Shown here one piece after another: positions 24,145-33,358 of a DNA stretch of 64,000 bases. The position numbers were made by a program, and so were the translations under genes. Below the pieces are notes generated by a model. It had not been told where the DNA came from, searched no databases, and saw nothing but the letters and a program-made list of their open reading frames with translations. This DNA is from Burkholderiales bacterium (lineage in GTDB: Bacteria; Pseudomonadota; Gammaproteobacteria; Burkholderiales; SG8-41). The DNA lies in assembly GCA_019635015.1 (NCBI GenBank), contig JAHCAG010000001.1, forward strand, positions 131,244 to 195,243, written 5' to 3'. The stretch's first letter is position 1. Each line of letters opens with the position of its first letter.

Positions 24145-25275
24145 ATGACCTACCGCATCCTGATTCTCGGCGCATCCTACGGCTCGTTGCTGGGCAGCAA
24201 ACTGCTGATGGCCGGCTACCGCGTCTCGCTGGTCTGCACCGCGCCCACCGCCGGCCTGATCAAGCGCGAGGGCACCCGGGTGCGTTTCCCGCTGCGCGAC
24301 CGCGCGCCGCTGGAGATTGATTCGCGCCGGCTGCCCGGCACGCTCGACGCGCTGACCCCGGATGCGGCCGATCCGCGGCAGTACGACCTCATCGTGCTGG
24401 GCATGCAGGAGGCCCACTACGGCGGCGACGGCGTGGGCGAGCTGATGCGCCGCATCGCGCGCTCGCGCAAACCCTGTCTCGCGATCATGAACATGCCGCC
24501 GCTGCCCTACCTGCGCCGCCTGCCGGGCCTGTTCGTCGATGCGCTGGAGAGTTGTTATACCGATCCCGAACTGTGGGACGGTTTCGACCCCGCGCGGGTC
24601 ACCCTGGCAAGTCCCGACCCGCAGGCTTTCCGTCCGCCGGAAGCGGCGAAAAACGTGCTGCAGGTCGGGCTGCCGACCAATTTCAAGGCCGCGCGTTTCG
24701 AATCCGCGGAACACAATGCGCTGCTGCGCGACATCGAAGCCGGCATCGAGGCGGCGCGGCATGTCGAAGACGGCGTGCCGCTGGATATCCCGGTCAAGCT
24801 GAAGGTCCACGACTCGCTGTTCGTGCCGCTTGCCAAGTGGCCGATGCTGGTCGCCGGCAACTACCGCTGCATCGGTCGCCACGACATGATTCCGATCCGC
24901 GAGGCGGTGCATGCCGACCTTGAGCGCTCGCGTCGCATCTACGACTGGACTGCCGGCCTGTGCATGAGCCTTGGTGCCGCGCCCGCAGACCTGGTGCCCT
25001 TCGACAAGTACGCCAGGGCCGCCGCAGGACTCGCCAAGCCGTCCTCCGCGGCGCGCGCTTTGTTCGGCGGTGCGCGGCACATCGAACGCGTCGACCGCCT
25101 GCTGCAGCACATCGCCTGGCAGCAAGGCACGGAGTGCGCGGTGCTGGAAGAGATCGTGGGCTTCGTCGATGTGCGGCTCGCAGCGAACCGCGCCGCGGCG
25201 GCACCCCGCCAGCCGCTGTTGCCGGCCGCGCCGCAAGCGCAATCCGGATCGCTGCCGGAGCCGCTGCCGGCCTGA
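24145..25275 (+). CDS. Ketopantoate-reductase-like NAD(P)-binding protein
   Basis: 376 residues. A Rossmann start ILILGASYGSLLGSKLLMAGYRVSLV and the spacing of VRFPLRD and YDLIVLGMQEAHYGGDGV match the ApbA/PanE N-terminal domain. The C-terminal helical domain includes IPVKLKVHDSLFVPLAKWPMLVAGNYRCI. The nucleotide motif is GASYGS rather than GxGxxG. It is longer than PanE (about 300) and has a disordered Ala/Pro tail. The substrate is probably not ketopantoate. GGGAG precedes the ATG. A terminator follows. Confidence 0.75.
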   Translation: MTYRILILGASYGSLLGSKLLMAGYRVSLVCTAPTAGLIKREGTRVRFPLRDRAPLEIDSRRLPGTLDALTPDAADPRQYDLIVLGMQEAHYGGDGVGELMRRIARSRKPCLAIMNMPPLPYLRRLPGLFVDALESCYTDPELWDGFDPARVTLASPDPQAFRPPEAAKNVLQVGLPTNFKAARFESAEHNALLRDIEAGIEAARHVEDGVPLDIPVKLKVHDSLFVPLAKWPMLVAGNYRCIGRHDMIPIREAVHADLERSRRIYDWTAGLCMSLGAAPADLVPFDKYARAAAGLAKPSSAARALFGGARHIERVDRLLQHIAWQQGTECAVLEEIVGFVDVRLAANRAAAAPRQPLLPAAPQAQSGSLPEPLPA

Positions 25276-25295
25276 GCCGGATGTCCGGGTTGCAA

Positions 25296-25322
25296 AACAC
25301 GGCGCCTGCGGGCGCCGTGTTT
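25296..25322. terminator. Terminator between convergent genes
   Basis: AACACGGCGCC pairs with GGCGCCGTGTT across TGCG, with short A and T flanks. It could serve both the gene ending at 25275 and the convergent SemiSWEET gene. Confidence 0.8.
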
Positions 25323-25342
25323 GTTCCACCCCCGGCAGCGCT

Positions 25343-25609
25343 TCAGCGGAAGCGGATCTTCGCGACCAGGATCGCGCCGGCGAGCAGCAGCGTCACCGCG
25401 TTGGCAAGGATCAGCGGCAGGTCGTTGATGAGTATTCCGTAGACCAGCCACAGCACAATGCCGGCCACCATCAGCGAGAACATCGTGAGCGACACGTCGC
25501 GCGTCGAGCGTGTGCGCCAGGCCTGGATCGCCTGCGGCGCGAAGGCGGTGGTGGTGAGGATCGCGGCGGCGATGCCGATCCAGGTGGGGGAGAAGGCGGG
25601 GGTATCCAT
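25343..25609 (-). CDS. SemiSWEET / PQ-loop family transporter
   Basis: 88 residues with three transmembrane helices, as expected for a bacterial half-SWEET that works as a dimer. The PQ motif is in TTTAFAPQAIQAWRTRS, followed by RDVSLTMFSLMVAGIVLW, matching SemiSWEET proteins that carry sugars. The ATG at 25609 was chosen; upstream residues are Pro/Gly-rich and unlike the family. Confidence 0.9.
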   Translation of the reverse strand: MDTPAFSPTWIGIAAAILTTTAFAPQAIQAWRTRSTRDVSLTMFSLMVAGIVLWLVYGILINDLPLILANAVTLLLAGAILVAKIRFR

Positions 25610-25641
25610 GGCTGCGTGAGTGTACTCCCTGCCGGTGACGG

Positions 25642-26457
25642 TCAGCGCTGCGCCGGCGCGACCTGGTGGAAAAAATCGAGCACCAGGAATTCCTCCAGCC
25701 CCGAGTTGTCGCGGGGGTGTGCCGAGAGCATCAGGCTGCGCCCCAGGCGCTGTGACACCCACAGGAAATCTTCCTGCGTGTTCTCGCGGATGATGGAGAT
25801 CATCCGGCGCACCACCGCGATGCGGATGTCGGGATTGCCGCCCCTGTGCACGGCGATCAGCTGCTTGGTGTTGCGGCCGATGTCGCTGCGCCAGCCGTGG
25901 TAGATGAACTCGGCGTAGTCGCTGCCCAGATGTTCGATGTTGAACATGCCGCCGGATTTCTTCGGGTCGTAACCGAAGGCCTGGTCCCGCGTCGAACCGA
26001 GGTTGCCCTCGATGATTCGCCGGGTGCGTTCGTCTTTGTCCTCCGTCGGAGACGCAGGCGGCAGATCGGGCCGGTTGCGGCGCCGCGCCTCGATGTAGGA
26101 GGCCAGGTCACCCGTCATTGCGGGTGGCAGCGGTGCCGGTGGTGCGGCCGGCGCCGGTGCCTGCGGAATCGGTGCCGGTTTGGGTGGCGGCGGGGGTGCC
26201 GGTCGCGGCGGCAGTGCAGCCCCGGGTCGTGGTGCCGCGGGCGGCGGCGTCACCGCGGGACCCGGCAGCGGCGCCGGAGGAAGCAGCCGCAGGCTCAGCG
26301 GAGCGCGATCCCCGCCCGGTTCGGAGACCCGCACCGGTTTCTGCGGTGTGACCCACAGCGCGGCGGCGTGGATCAGCAGCGACAGCGCGAGCGCCGCCGA
26401 CAGCCGTGCCGTCGTGCTGTCCTGCCTGCCGCGGAATATGTCGTTGCGGTCGTTCAT
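25642..26457 (-). CDS. TonB-like energy-transducer-type protein, single-spanning
   Basis: 271 residues: a short cytoplasmic N-terminus, one transmembrane helix (LSAALALSLLIHAAALWV), a long Pro/Ala-rich spacer (about 65-115) and a folded C-terminus of about 150 residues. This is the architecture of TonB. The C-terminal part (GSDYAEFIYHGWRSDIGRN, RRMISIIRENTQEDF) only loosely resembles TonB-C and lacks an obvious YP motif. No ExbB/ExbD is adjacent. Envelope-spanning role inferred from architecture. Confidence 0.6.
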   Translation of the reverse strand: MNDRNDIFRGRQDSTTARLSAALALSLLIHAAALWVTPQKPVRVSEPGGDRAPLSLRLLPPAPLPGPAVTPPPAAPRPGAALPPRPAPPPPPKPAPIPQAPAPAAPPAPLPPAMTGDLASYIEARRRNRPDLPPASPTEDKDERTRRIIEGNLGSTRDQAFGYDPKKSGGMFNIEHLGSDYAEFIYHGWRSDIGRNTKQLIAVHRGGNPDIRIAVVRRMISIIRENTQEDFLWVSQRLGRSLMLSAHPRDNSGLEEFLVLDFFHQVAPAQR

Positions 26458-26547
26458 CGATCCGTCAGTGTTGCAGCGCCGGGGTGTGGAGGCGTTCGGG
26501 CGGGTGCCGACCGCGCAATATACTGCGTCTGACCGTCCGGATCGGTC

Positions 26548-27354
26548 TTAATTCGCCGCGGGTGGAGCCAGCCACTGCAAGACTGCGCCAATGGCGACGA
26601 TGGCCGTGAAACAGAGCAGCCAGCCGCCGACGACCACCGCGATGCGCAGGTGATGCATGCGCGGCCGCAGCAGCAGGCGCGACGTGGAGTAAATGAAGCC
26701 GACCGCCATCGCCGGCGCCAGCCACACGCCTGACATCATCTGTGCCAGCAACGCGCGCCGGACTTCGAGATCGACTGCCGTGTCCTGTGCCACGCTCAGC
26801 AGTCCCGCCAGCGCCACCAGCGGCATGCCCGAGAGGATGCCGCTGGCGCCGTCCTTCCAGCGGAAACGCGGCGGCAGCACGATCAGCAGCCACAGCGCGA
26901 GCGCGAAGAGCAGGGTTTTCAGCCAGGTCAGCGCCGGTTTGGCGGCTTCGCCGGTTTCAGTGCCGGTTGCGGCAGCGAAGAGCCACCACAAACCGGTCAG
27001 CGCGATTCCGCACAGCGCCACTGTTAGCACATAGGCCGGCTGCAGCTGCGGCGGCACACCGTTGCGGATCCGCCGGCGCGTCACCAGAAGCAGCCACAGC
27101 GCCGCCACGCCCGCGGCCAGCACCCAGGCCAGCGCTGTTGCAGTCGCGGGCGCGGCGAGCAGCACGAACAGTGCCAGATAGGCGACGCACAAGACACCGT
27201 TGAGCAGCGGCATCCACAGCATGGTTGCCGTGATCGGGCCGACGGTGTCCTGGCGCGACAGGATGAACGCGAGACCGTTCAGCGCCGGAAAAGTCAGCAT
27301 CAGTCCCGCTGCTGTCGGGAAACGTCCGGCCAGTGCCACGATCAGCGCGAACAC
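26548..27354 (-). CDS. Polytopic membrane protein of unknown function
   Basis: 268 residues with about eight hydrophobic helices and few charged loops (MFALIVALAGRFPTAAGL, TATMLWMPLLNGVLCVAYLA, WLLIVLPPRFRWKDG). No family was recognised. The GTG at 27354 is used; the frame stays open upstream with LRVAAGTAV preceding it, so the true start may be a few codons earlier at an unusual codon. Lies between the TonB-like and MBL genes, same strand. Confidence 0.65.
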   Translation of the reverse strand: MFALIVALAGRFPTAAGLMLTFPALNGLAFILSRQDTVGPITATMLWMPLLNGVLCVAYLALFVLLAAPATATALAWVLAAGVAALWLLLVTRRRIRNGVPPQLQPAYVLTVALCGIALTGLWWLFAAATGTETGEAAKPALTWLKTLLFALALWLLIVLPPRFRWKDGASGILSGMPLVALAGLLSVAQDTAVDLEVRRALLAQMMSGVWLAPAMAVGFIYSTSRLLLRPRMHHLRIAVVVGGWLLCFTAIVAIGAVLQWLAPPAAN

Positions 27355-27429
27355 CGCCGTGCCGGCGGCGACGCGCAGGCTGATGTTCAGTGCAGGGGGA
27401 ATGGCTGAAACCCGGTTGTGCCTCGCCGG

Positions 27430-28419
27430 TTACTGCATCCCGAAAGTGTAGCGGCTGCCCACGTTCGAATAGACCACCCGGTCCGGCATCTGCTGACGCA
27501 GCATGTCGATGAACCGTTCGCCGGTGCAGTGCATCGGCACGATCACGTCCGGATTGATCGCCTGCAGCTCCTTCAGCGTGTGCTGCAGGTACTCCACATG
27601 CGAGGGGCCGAGGTGGAAGCCGCCCATCACGGCGTGCACCTTGTCGATGTTGGCGGCCTTCATTGCGCTCCGCACGGTGTTGATGATGCCGGTGTGGCCG
27701 CAGGAGGAGATCACCACCAGGCCCTTGCCCTTGACGATGTAGCAGGTGGCGTGTTCGTCGGGATGGGTGTCCTTCACCAGCTTGCCCTCGCGCTCGGCTT
27801 CGGTGAAATGGTCGTCCACCACCAGCGAGCCGCCGGTGACGGTCTCGAAGGAATCACGCTCGATGTAGCCCGAGGTGAAGGCGCCGTCGAGCGCCTGCGG
27901 CTGCGGGCAGCACACCGGCATCACCTTCTGCGCCTCCAGCGCCGCGCGGTCGAGCGTGCACCAGGGCATCGGATCACCGCCTTCCTTGATCCACTTGGTG
28001 CGGAACACGGTTTCGCCGCCGACGTAGAGCGCGATGTCGTCGCGCATCCGGCCGCGGTGCTGCTTTATGAAACCCTGCAGCCCGCCGAAATGGTCAAGGT
28101 GGCCGTGGGAGAGGATCAGGCCGTTGATCTTGGAGGGCTCGATGTTCAGCAGCTCGAAATTGCGGTTGATGATCTCCGGCGTGTAGCCGAAGTCGAGCAC
28201 GTACTGCGCCTTCGCGCCATCCTTCTCCGAGGTGAGGTGCAGCGACAGGCCCCACTCGCAGGCGAAGGTGCTCTCAGGCCGGCCGTAGATGCGGCCGACG
28301 TGTTCGATCTGCACATGCGGGTGGTTCATGCGCGGCAGGAAACGCTCGTAGCGGGAATCGACGAGGACGCGCACGGTGAGGGCATCGACGACGGGGGCGG
28401 TGAAGGCGGCTGCGGTCAT
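27430..28419 (-). CDS. MBL-fold metallo-hydrolase
   Basis: 329 residues. The zinc motif is H105-G-H107-L-D109-H110 in ILSHGHLDHFGG, with a further ligand region SSCGHTGIINTV and HCTGERF at the C-terminus. This resembles the group annotated 7,8-dihydropterin-6-methyl-4-(beta-D-ribofuranosyl)aminobenzene-phosphate synthase-like proteins. Located 110 bp downstream of the TTT permease on the same strand, so it may process the imported compound. Confidence 0.9.
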   Translation of the reverse strand: MTAAAFTAPVVDALTVRVLVDSRYERFLPRMNHPHVQIEHVGRIYGRPESTFACEWGLSLHLTSEKDGAKAQYVLDFGYTPEIINRNFELLNIEPSKINGLILSHGHLDHFGGLQGFIKQHRGRMRDDIALYVGGETVFRTKWIKEGGDPMPWCTLDRAALEAQKVMPVCCPQPQALDGAFTSGYIERDSFETVTGGSLVVDDHFTEAEREGKLVKDTHPDEHATCYIVKGKGLVVISSCGHTGIINTVRSAMKAANIDKVHAVMGGFHLGPSHVEYLQHTLKELQAINPDVIVPMHCTGERFIDMLRQQMPDRVVYSNVGSRYTFGMQ

Positions 28420-28529
28420 GCGGGTGTTCTCCTCCGGAGGATTGGGGTTGGCCGGGCTCGGGCCCGTTTCAGGCAGAGCCTAGCATTGCAGGGCGGGGGC
28501 GTGCATGCCGCTTGCGCCGCGGCGCATCT

Positions 28530-30500
28530 TCAGTTGAGGGGCCAGGGCATTTCGATGACAGACTGCAACAACCCTGTCGGATACTGCAGCACGAACAAGT
28601 GACTGAACAGGCTCATCACCGCGACTGCGGCCAGTGCGCCGCCGATGGCCCGTGACCAGCGTACGCCGGCTTTCACCCGCAGGAAGGCCGCGATGTAGAT
28701 GAATACGCCGAGGATGAAACCGAGCAGGCCGATTGCCGCCAGCAGCGCCAGTATCCAGCCCTGGAAATGCAGGTCTCCGTGGGCGGGCCGGTTGTCGCCG
28801 CTCAAGTCGCGCTCGCTGTCGAAGAACACGTAGTCGGGCCGGTTGCGGCGGAACTGCAGTACGGCGGCAATCAGCAGCGCCAGGGTGATCAGGGTCACCG
28901 CGACCGGAAACACCTTGCCCAGAAACTGGAGATGCCAGGTGTCGTAAATCGTATACAGGCAGATCGCGATCAGCAGACCCAGGAAAACGGCCTGCGGCGT
29001 CTTGTTGAGCGGTGCATGCGGTCCCGTCGCAGTGAGCGGGTCGCGCTGCGCCTTCATGCGTATCGTCAGGTAAACGGAGACGGCGGTCAGTGCCAGGATC
29101 AGCAGCACGCCGCCGCGCTGCAGGAAAGTGGCGCCGTAGACCTGGATCGACTGGTAGACGGAAGCATCAAGGCGCATCGAGAGCACAAAGCCGATCAGGA
29201 AGGCGGGCCGCGACCAGCCGAACCGCTTCATGTACATTCCGAAAACACCGAGCACGAACAGCGCGATCAGGTCATCCCAGTCGCGGGTGGCCTGGAATGC
29301 GGCGAAATAGACGATGACGATCATGAAGGGCGCCACCAGCATGAAAGGCACCAGCGTCACGCGCGAGATCGGCCGCGCCAGGAACAGGCAGATGCCCGCG
29401 CCGATGACATTGGCGATGGCAAGCGACCAGATGATGATGAAGGTCAGGTCGAGATGGCGCTCCATCATGCCGATGCCCGGCTCCACGCCGATCAGGATGA
29501 GAGCGCCAAGAAACAGCGCCATGCTGCCGGACCCCGGGATGCCGAACATCAGCGTCGGGATCAGCGCGCCGCCGTTGTCCGCGTTGTTGGAGGCTTCCGG
29601 GCCGATCACTCCGCGGATGTCGCCCTTGCCGAACTGCGAGCGGTCTTTCGCCGACTGCATGGCATGGGCGTAGGCCACCCAGTTGGTGACTGCGCCGCCG
29701 AGGCCGGGCAGTGCGCCGATGAACACGCCCAGCGCGGAACAGCGGACCACCAGCCATTTGTGCTTCAGCGTCTCGCGGAAACCCTGCAGCGTGCCGGCGC
29801 CGAGTTCCGGTATGGAGGAAATGCTCGCGCGCTTGCGCATGACCTCCACGATTTCCGGGATCGCGAACATCGCCAGGCCGACGATCACCAGCGGCAGGCC
29901 GTCGCTGAGGTAGAGCGTGTCGAAGGTCAGGCGCTCTTCCGCCGTGGCGGGTGCCGCGCCGATGCTGCCGAACAGCAGGCCCATGCCGCACATGATCAGG
30001 CCCTTGATCGCGCTGTTGCCCGTCAGCATGCCGACCATCGTCAGCGCCAGCACGACCAGCATCAGCTGCTCGCCGAATCCCACCGCCAGTATCAGCGGCC
30101 GCGCGAACTGGATTGCCAGGGTCAGCATCAGCGCGCCGAACAGCCCGCCGAGCAGCGAGGCCGAAAAGGCCGCGCCCAGCGCGCGCGCGGCCTCCCCGCG
30201 CCGGGCCAGCGGGTGACCGTCCATGATGGTGGCCTGGGCGCTCGAGGTGCCGGGGATGCCGATCAGCACGGCCGGGAAGGTATCCGAGGTGTTGGTGACC
30301 GCCAGCAGGCCGATCATCATCGGCAGCACCAGCGTCGGATCGCCGCCGTAGACGAAGGGCAGCAGCAGCGAGAGCGCGGCGATGCCACCGAGGCCCGGCA
30401 GTATGCCGACCACCAGGCCAAGCAGCACCCCGCCCAAAAGAAAGAGCAGGTGCTGCACGCTGATCAGCGTGGACAGCGCCTGCAGGAGGTCGGCTTGCAT
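28530..30500 (-). CDS. TTT permease: TctA fused to TctB
   Basis: 656 residues, while TctA is normally about 500. Residues 1-500 are TctA: GLVVGILPGLGGIAALSLLLP, PGTSSAQATIMDGHPLARRG and NNADNGGALIPTLMFGIPGS. From about 510 a second four-helix block begins (AVFLGLLIAICLYTIYDTWH, KVFPVAVTLITLALLIAAVL, WILALLAAIGLLGFILGVFI), which has the layout of the small subunit TctB. No separate TctB gene is present, so the two membrane subunits are fused. Only 28 bp separates it from its receptor gene. It uses ion gradients to import carboxylates. Confidence 0.92.
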   Translation of the reverse strand: MQADLLQALSTLISVQHLLFLLGGVLLGLVVGILPGLGGIAALSLLLPFVYGGDPTLVLPMMIGLLAVTNTSDTFPAVLIGIPGTSSAQATIMDGHPLARRGEAARALGAAFSASLLGGLFGALMLTLAIQFARPLILAVGFGEQLMLVVLALTMVGMLTGNSAIKGLIMCGMGLLFGSIGAAPATAEERLTFDTLYLSDGLPLVIVGLAMFAIPEIVEVMRKRASISSIPELGAGTLQGFRETLKHKWLVVRCSALGVFIGALPGLGGAVTNWVAYAHAMQSAKDRSQFGKGDIRGVIGPEASNNADNGGALIPTLMFGIPGSGSMALFLGALILIGVEPGIGMMERHLDLTFIIIWSLAIANVIGAGICLFLARPISRVTLVPFMLVAPFMIVIVYFAAFQATRDWDDLIALFVLGVFGMYMKRFGWSRPAFLIGFVLSMRLDASVYQSIQVYGATFLQRGGVLLILALTAVSVYLTIRMKAQRDPLTATGPHAPLNKTPQAVFLGLLIAICLYTIYDTWHLQFLGKVFPVAVTLITLALLIAAVLQFRRNRPDYVFFDSERDLSGDNRPAHGDLHFQGWILALLAAIGLLGFILGVFIYIAAFLRVKAGVRWSRAIGGALAAVAVMSLFSHLFVLQYPTGLLQSVIEMPWPLN

Positions 30501-30528
30501 TTACGCGATCGTGATCCCTTTGCCCGGA

Positions 30529-31626
30529 TCAGTCGATCACGACGTTGTGTTCCGACTTGAAGTAGTTCCTGAGCCAGGCTGCAGCCTCCGGCTTGAAGGA
30601 GGTGGCGTCCTTGATGATGGGCCTTGCCGCCTCGCCGATGAACTGCGGATAACCTTCGATGATCTGGCCGGCCACCTTCTCGAACTCCGGATCCTTCAGG
30701 ATGTTGGCCATCGCCGTGCGCCAGGTCTCGACGATCGGCCCCGGCGTGCCCGCGGGCAGGAAAATGCCCTTGTTCAGCATGGTCATCATCTTGTTGACCG
30801 ACTGCCAGGCATCGAAGGCGGGGCCCGAGGGCTTTTTGCCGAACATCAGCTCGTAGGCCTCTCCGACGTGGGGCAGCTCCGGCGCGTTTGGATCACGGAT
30901 CAGCGTGCCTTTGGCGTCGGTGATGCCCATCGTATACAGCGGCACCGCCTTGCCGGCCTTGACCAGCTTGGAAGCGGCTCCCTGGTAACCGGGCATCGAA
31001 TCGTAGTTGATGTTCAGTTCGTTGCGCTCGAAGGCGAGGCGCACCGGCCCGCGGTTCATGCCCCAGACATACTTCGGCTTGAGGCCAAGCAGTTCGAAGC
31101 TGATCACGGTGCGCGCTTCGCCGGAGCTCGCAGCCTGCCCGCCGAAGACCAGGGGCTTGCCCTTCAGCTTGGCGATGTCCTTGGGACTGCTCAGGCCGAG
31201 TGCGGGCGTCGAATACACGACTGCGCCCTGCGGCGACAGCACCACCGGAATCCACTTGTCCAGATCGAACTTCACGCGCGAGCGCTCGAACACGAAGCTG
31301 CCCACCGTGGTGGCCGAGATCACGACGGCATGGGTGCCGTCGGGCACTGCGCGTTCCTGGAAACGGTTGGCGCCGGGAATCGAGCGTGCACCCGGAACAT
31401 TGAGCACGATGATGCTGGGATTGCCCGGCAGGTGTTTCTCCAGGAAAGGCTGCAGCGCGCGGATATATACGTCCGAGCCGCCGCCCGGTGCGAAGGGCAC
31501 GGTCACCAGGATGCGCTTGCCTGCGAAATTCACTTTCTGCGCGTAAGCCTGTGTCACCGGCAGCAGGGCAGCGCAGGCAAGGGTTCCCAGCGCAGCAATT
31601 TTTTTCAACGAAAGATGCAGACTCAT
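30529..31626 (-). CDS. TTT receptor of the complete TctC-TctAB operon
   Basis: 365 residues, longer than the orphan receptors here. The signal peptide ends near TQAYAQ. The ligand region reads ILVTVPFAPGGGSDVYIRAL and VLNVPGARSIPGANRFQER. This is a distinct branch (NYDSMPGYQGAASKLVKAGK, YELMFGKKPSGPAFDAWQS) from the other nine. GAGGAGAC lies just before the ATG. It is the first gene of the only complete TTT operon in the window. Confidence 0.92.
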   Translation of the reverse strand: MSLHLSLKKIAALGTLACAALLPVTQAYAQKVNFAGKRILVTVPFAPGGGSDVYIRALQPFLEKHLPGNPSIIVLNVPGARSIPGANRFQERAVPDGTHAVVISATTVGSFVFERSRVKFDLDKWIPVVLSPQGAVVYSTPALGLSSPKDIAKLKGKPLVFGGQAASSGEARTVISFELLGLKPKYVWGMNRGPVRLAFERNELNINYDSMPGYQGAASKLVKAGKAVPLYTMGITDAKGTLIRDPNAPELPHVGEAYELMFGKKPSGPAFDAWQSVNKMMTMLNKGIFLPAGTPGPIVETWRTAMANILKDPEFEKVAGQIIEGYPQFIGEAARPIIKDATSFKPEAAAWLRNYFKSEHNVVID

Positions 31627-32241
31627 GATGTCTCCTCGCTTCTGTGTTGATGGACCGGATCAATCGGAATCATCCGGTGCTCGCGACGATCTTTGTCGTC
31701 TGCTTGATTTTCCCGGCTGCCACTCTAGCCCGTGACGCGGATGTGGTCAATTAATCAGGGCGGTTAAACAGCACTGCACGGCCTCACAGATGCACAAAAA
31801 CCGTGCGCAAAATTGCGTTCATTTGCCGTGATGGTTCGCGCGCAGCCGGGAGAGCGTCAATGCGTCAACAACAGACCACTTGATGCCGTCAGAGTTCGCG
31901 TGCTGCAGCAACTTCCCCAGGGCTGGAATTACGCTGCGTTTGCGGCACCGCATTCCGGCCTGCACACGCGTCTGAAGATGCCGCGATTGCGGATGACATC
32001 TGTCGTCAGCGGGCGCGCCCGGTCGCCACGCGCCCAACGCACTCGCGCATCACTTTTCAACAAGCTGTAAAGCCGCACAATACTGCCCCCGGGCTTGTTA
32101 TTCTGCGTCTTGCAGCGGTACACCAAGACATCGGAGCCGCAGCAAAATAACAAAAATATCAATAAAAACAAATACTTGATAAATGTCTTGTGTCGGACAA
32201 CAGACAACAATGTGTTTCATCCGTCCCGGAGGAGAACTGAC
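31627..32241. other. Intergenic region between divergent TTT receptor genes
   Basis: About 615 bp with no convincing gene. A reading frame at 31813-32070 has no homology that I recognise and atypical composition. The segment must hold the promoters of two divergent receptor genes. Its only notable content is AT-rich motif copy D at 32145-32184. Confidence 0.6.
32145..32184 (+). repeat. AT-rich motif, copy D
   Basis: AAAAATATCAATAAAAAC and AAATACTTGATAAATGTC follow directly. Identical to copy C over 25 bases, then diverging. It lies about 60 bp upstream of the next Bug gene. Confidence 0.6.
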
Positions 32242-33207
32242 ATGATCACCCGCATCGCCGTCATCACGCTGGCGCTGGCCGCCACACTCGCCAGCGCCGC
32301 TGCAGCCGCGCAGAATTTTCCCAACCGCCCGATGCGCCTGATTGTGCCGCTCGCCGCCGGCGGTGGCATGGACAGCGTCACGCGCAACATTGCCAACAGT
32401 TTTGTCGAATCGCTGGGCCAGACCGCGGTGGTCGACAACCGTCCCGGCGCGGGCAGTCTGCTGGCGATGGAGATCCTCGCCGACGCCGCCCCTGATGGCC
32501 ACACGCTGATGATGATCAGCGCCACCACCGTGATCTATCCGTTGCTCTACAAGTCGAAACTCGACCCGGTGCGTGATTTCCTGCCGGTGTCGCAGGCCAC
32601 CGCCCAGGGTTACGCGCTGGTGGTGCATCCTTCGCTGCCCGTCAAAAACGTGGCCGAGCTCGTACAGCACGCCAGGGCCAATCCCGACAAACTGACCTAT
32701 GCCTCCTCCGGCATCGGCAGCCCGATTCACATGACCACCGAGCTGATGCAGATTGCCACCGGCACCCAACTCAGGCACATCCCCTACAAGGGCATGGGCG
32801 CGGCCTATGCCGATCTGGTGGGCGGACGCATCAGCTTTTCCTTCGCCACCATCATCTCTTCGCAGGCGCATGTGAAGGCGGGGAGGCTGCGTGTGCTGGC
32901 AGTGTCCACCGGCAAACGCGCGCCGGCGATGCCCGAAGTCCCGACCATGGCGGAGGCCGGCGTACCCGGCGTGGTGGTGGTCAACTGGTACGGCCTGATT
33001 GCGCCGAAGGCGGTGCCGAAACCCGTCATCGAACGCATCGCCGCGGAGACCGCGCGGGCGGTCAAGGCCCCGGCCATGGAAAAACACCTGCTGGCCGACG
33101 GCTCCGAAGGCGTGGGCTCGACACCCGCGCAGTTCACCACGCACATCCGCGCCGAGAGCGAGCAGTGGAAAAAAGTGATCAAGCAGGGGGGCATCAAGGC
33201 GCAGTGA
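32242..33207 (+). CDS. Bug-family TTT receptor, first of three in tandem
   Basis: 321 residues with a signal peptide ending near AAAAQ. Key motifs: MRLIVPLAAGGGMDSVTRN (PGGGSD loop altered to AGGGMD), VVDNRPGAGSLLAME and HIPYKGMGAAYADLVGG. GGAGGAG precedes the ATG at 32242. It is separated by 151 bp from the next receptor, which is a different subtype, so this row is not a recent tandem duplication. Confidence 0.95.
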   Translation: MITRIAVITLALAATLASAAAAAQNFPNRPMRLIVPLAAGGGMDSVTRNIANSFVESLGQTAVVDNRPGAGSLLAMEILADAAPDGHTLMMISATTVIYPLLYKSKLDPVRDFLPVSQATAQGYALVVHPSLPVKNVAELVQHARANPDKLTYASSGIGSPIHMTTELMQIATGTQLRHIPYKGMGAAYADLVGGRISFSFATIISSQAHVKAGRLRVLAVSTGKRAPAMPEVPTMAEAGVPGVVVVNWYGLIAPKAVPKPVIERIAAETARAVKAPAMEKHLLADGSEGVGSTPAQFTTHIRAESEQWKKVIKQGGIKAQ

Positions 33208-33358
33208 GCGGTCGCGGGTGAACCGTCACGTGGAAATCATTCCCGGCATTCGGGAGTCAGGCGCCGGATTTATCCGCAGCGGTCACAGGACTGCGCAGGT
33301 CGGCTATGATGTCCCGGCAGTACCCATAAAAATCCATCAATGCAACAGGAGGAGCAAT

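Noticed and set aside
28767..30560. 597-codon open frame on the plus strand opposite the TctA-TctB gene
   Set aside because: The translation is Gln/His/Arg/Asp-rich with no hydrophobic core, the usual shadow of a membrane-protein gene.
31813..32070. 85-codon frame in the divergent region between TTT genes
   Set aside because: No ribosome site, no recognisable similarity and overlap with the presumed promoter region.
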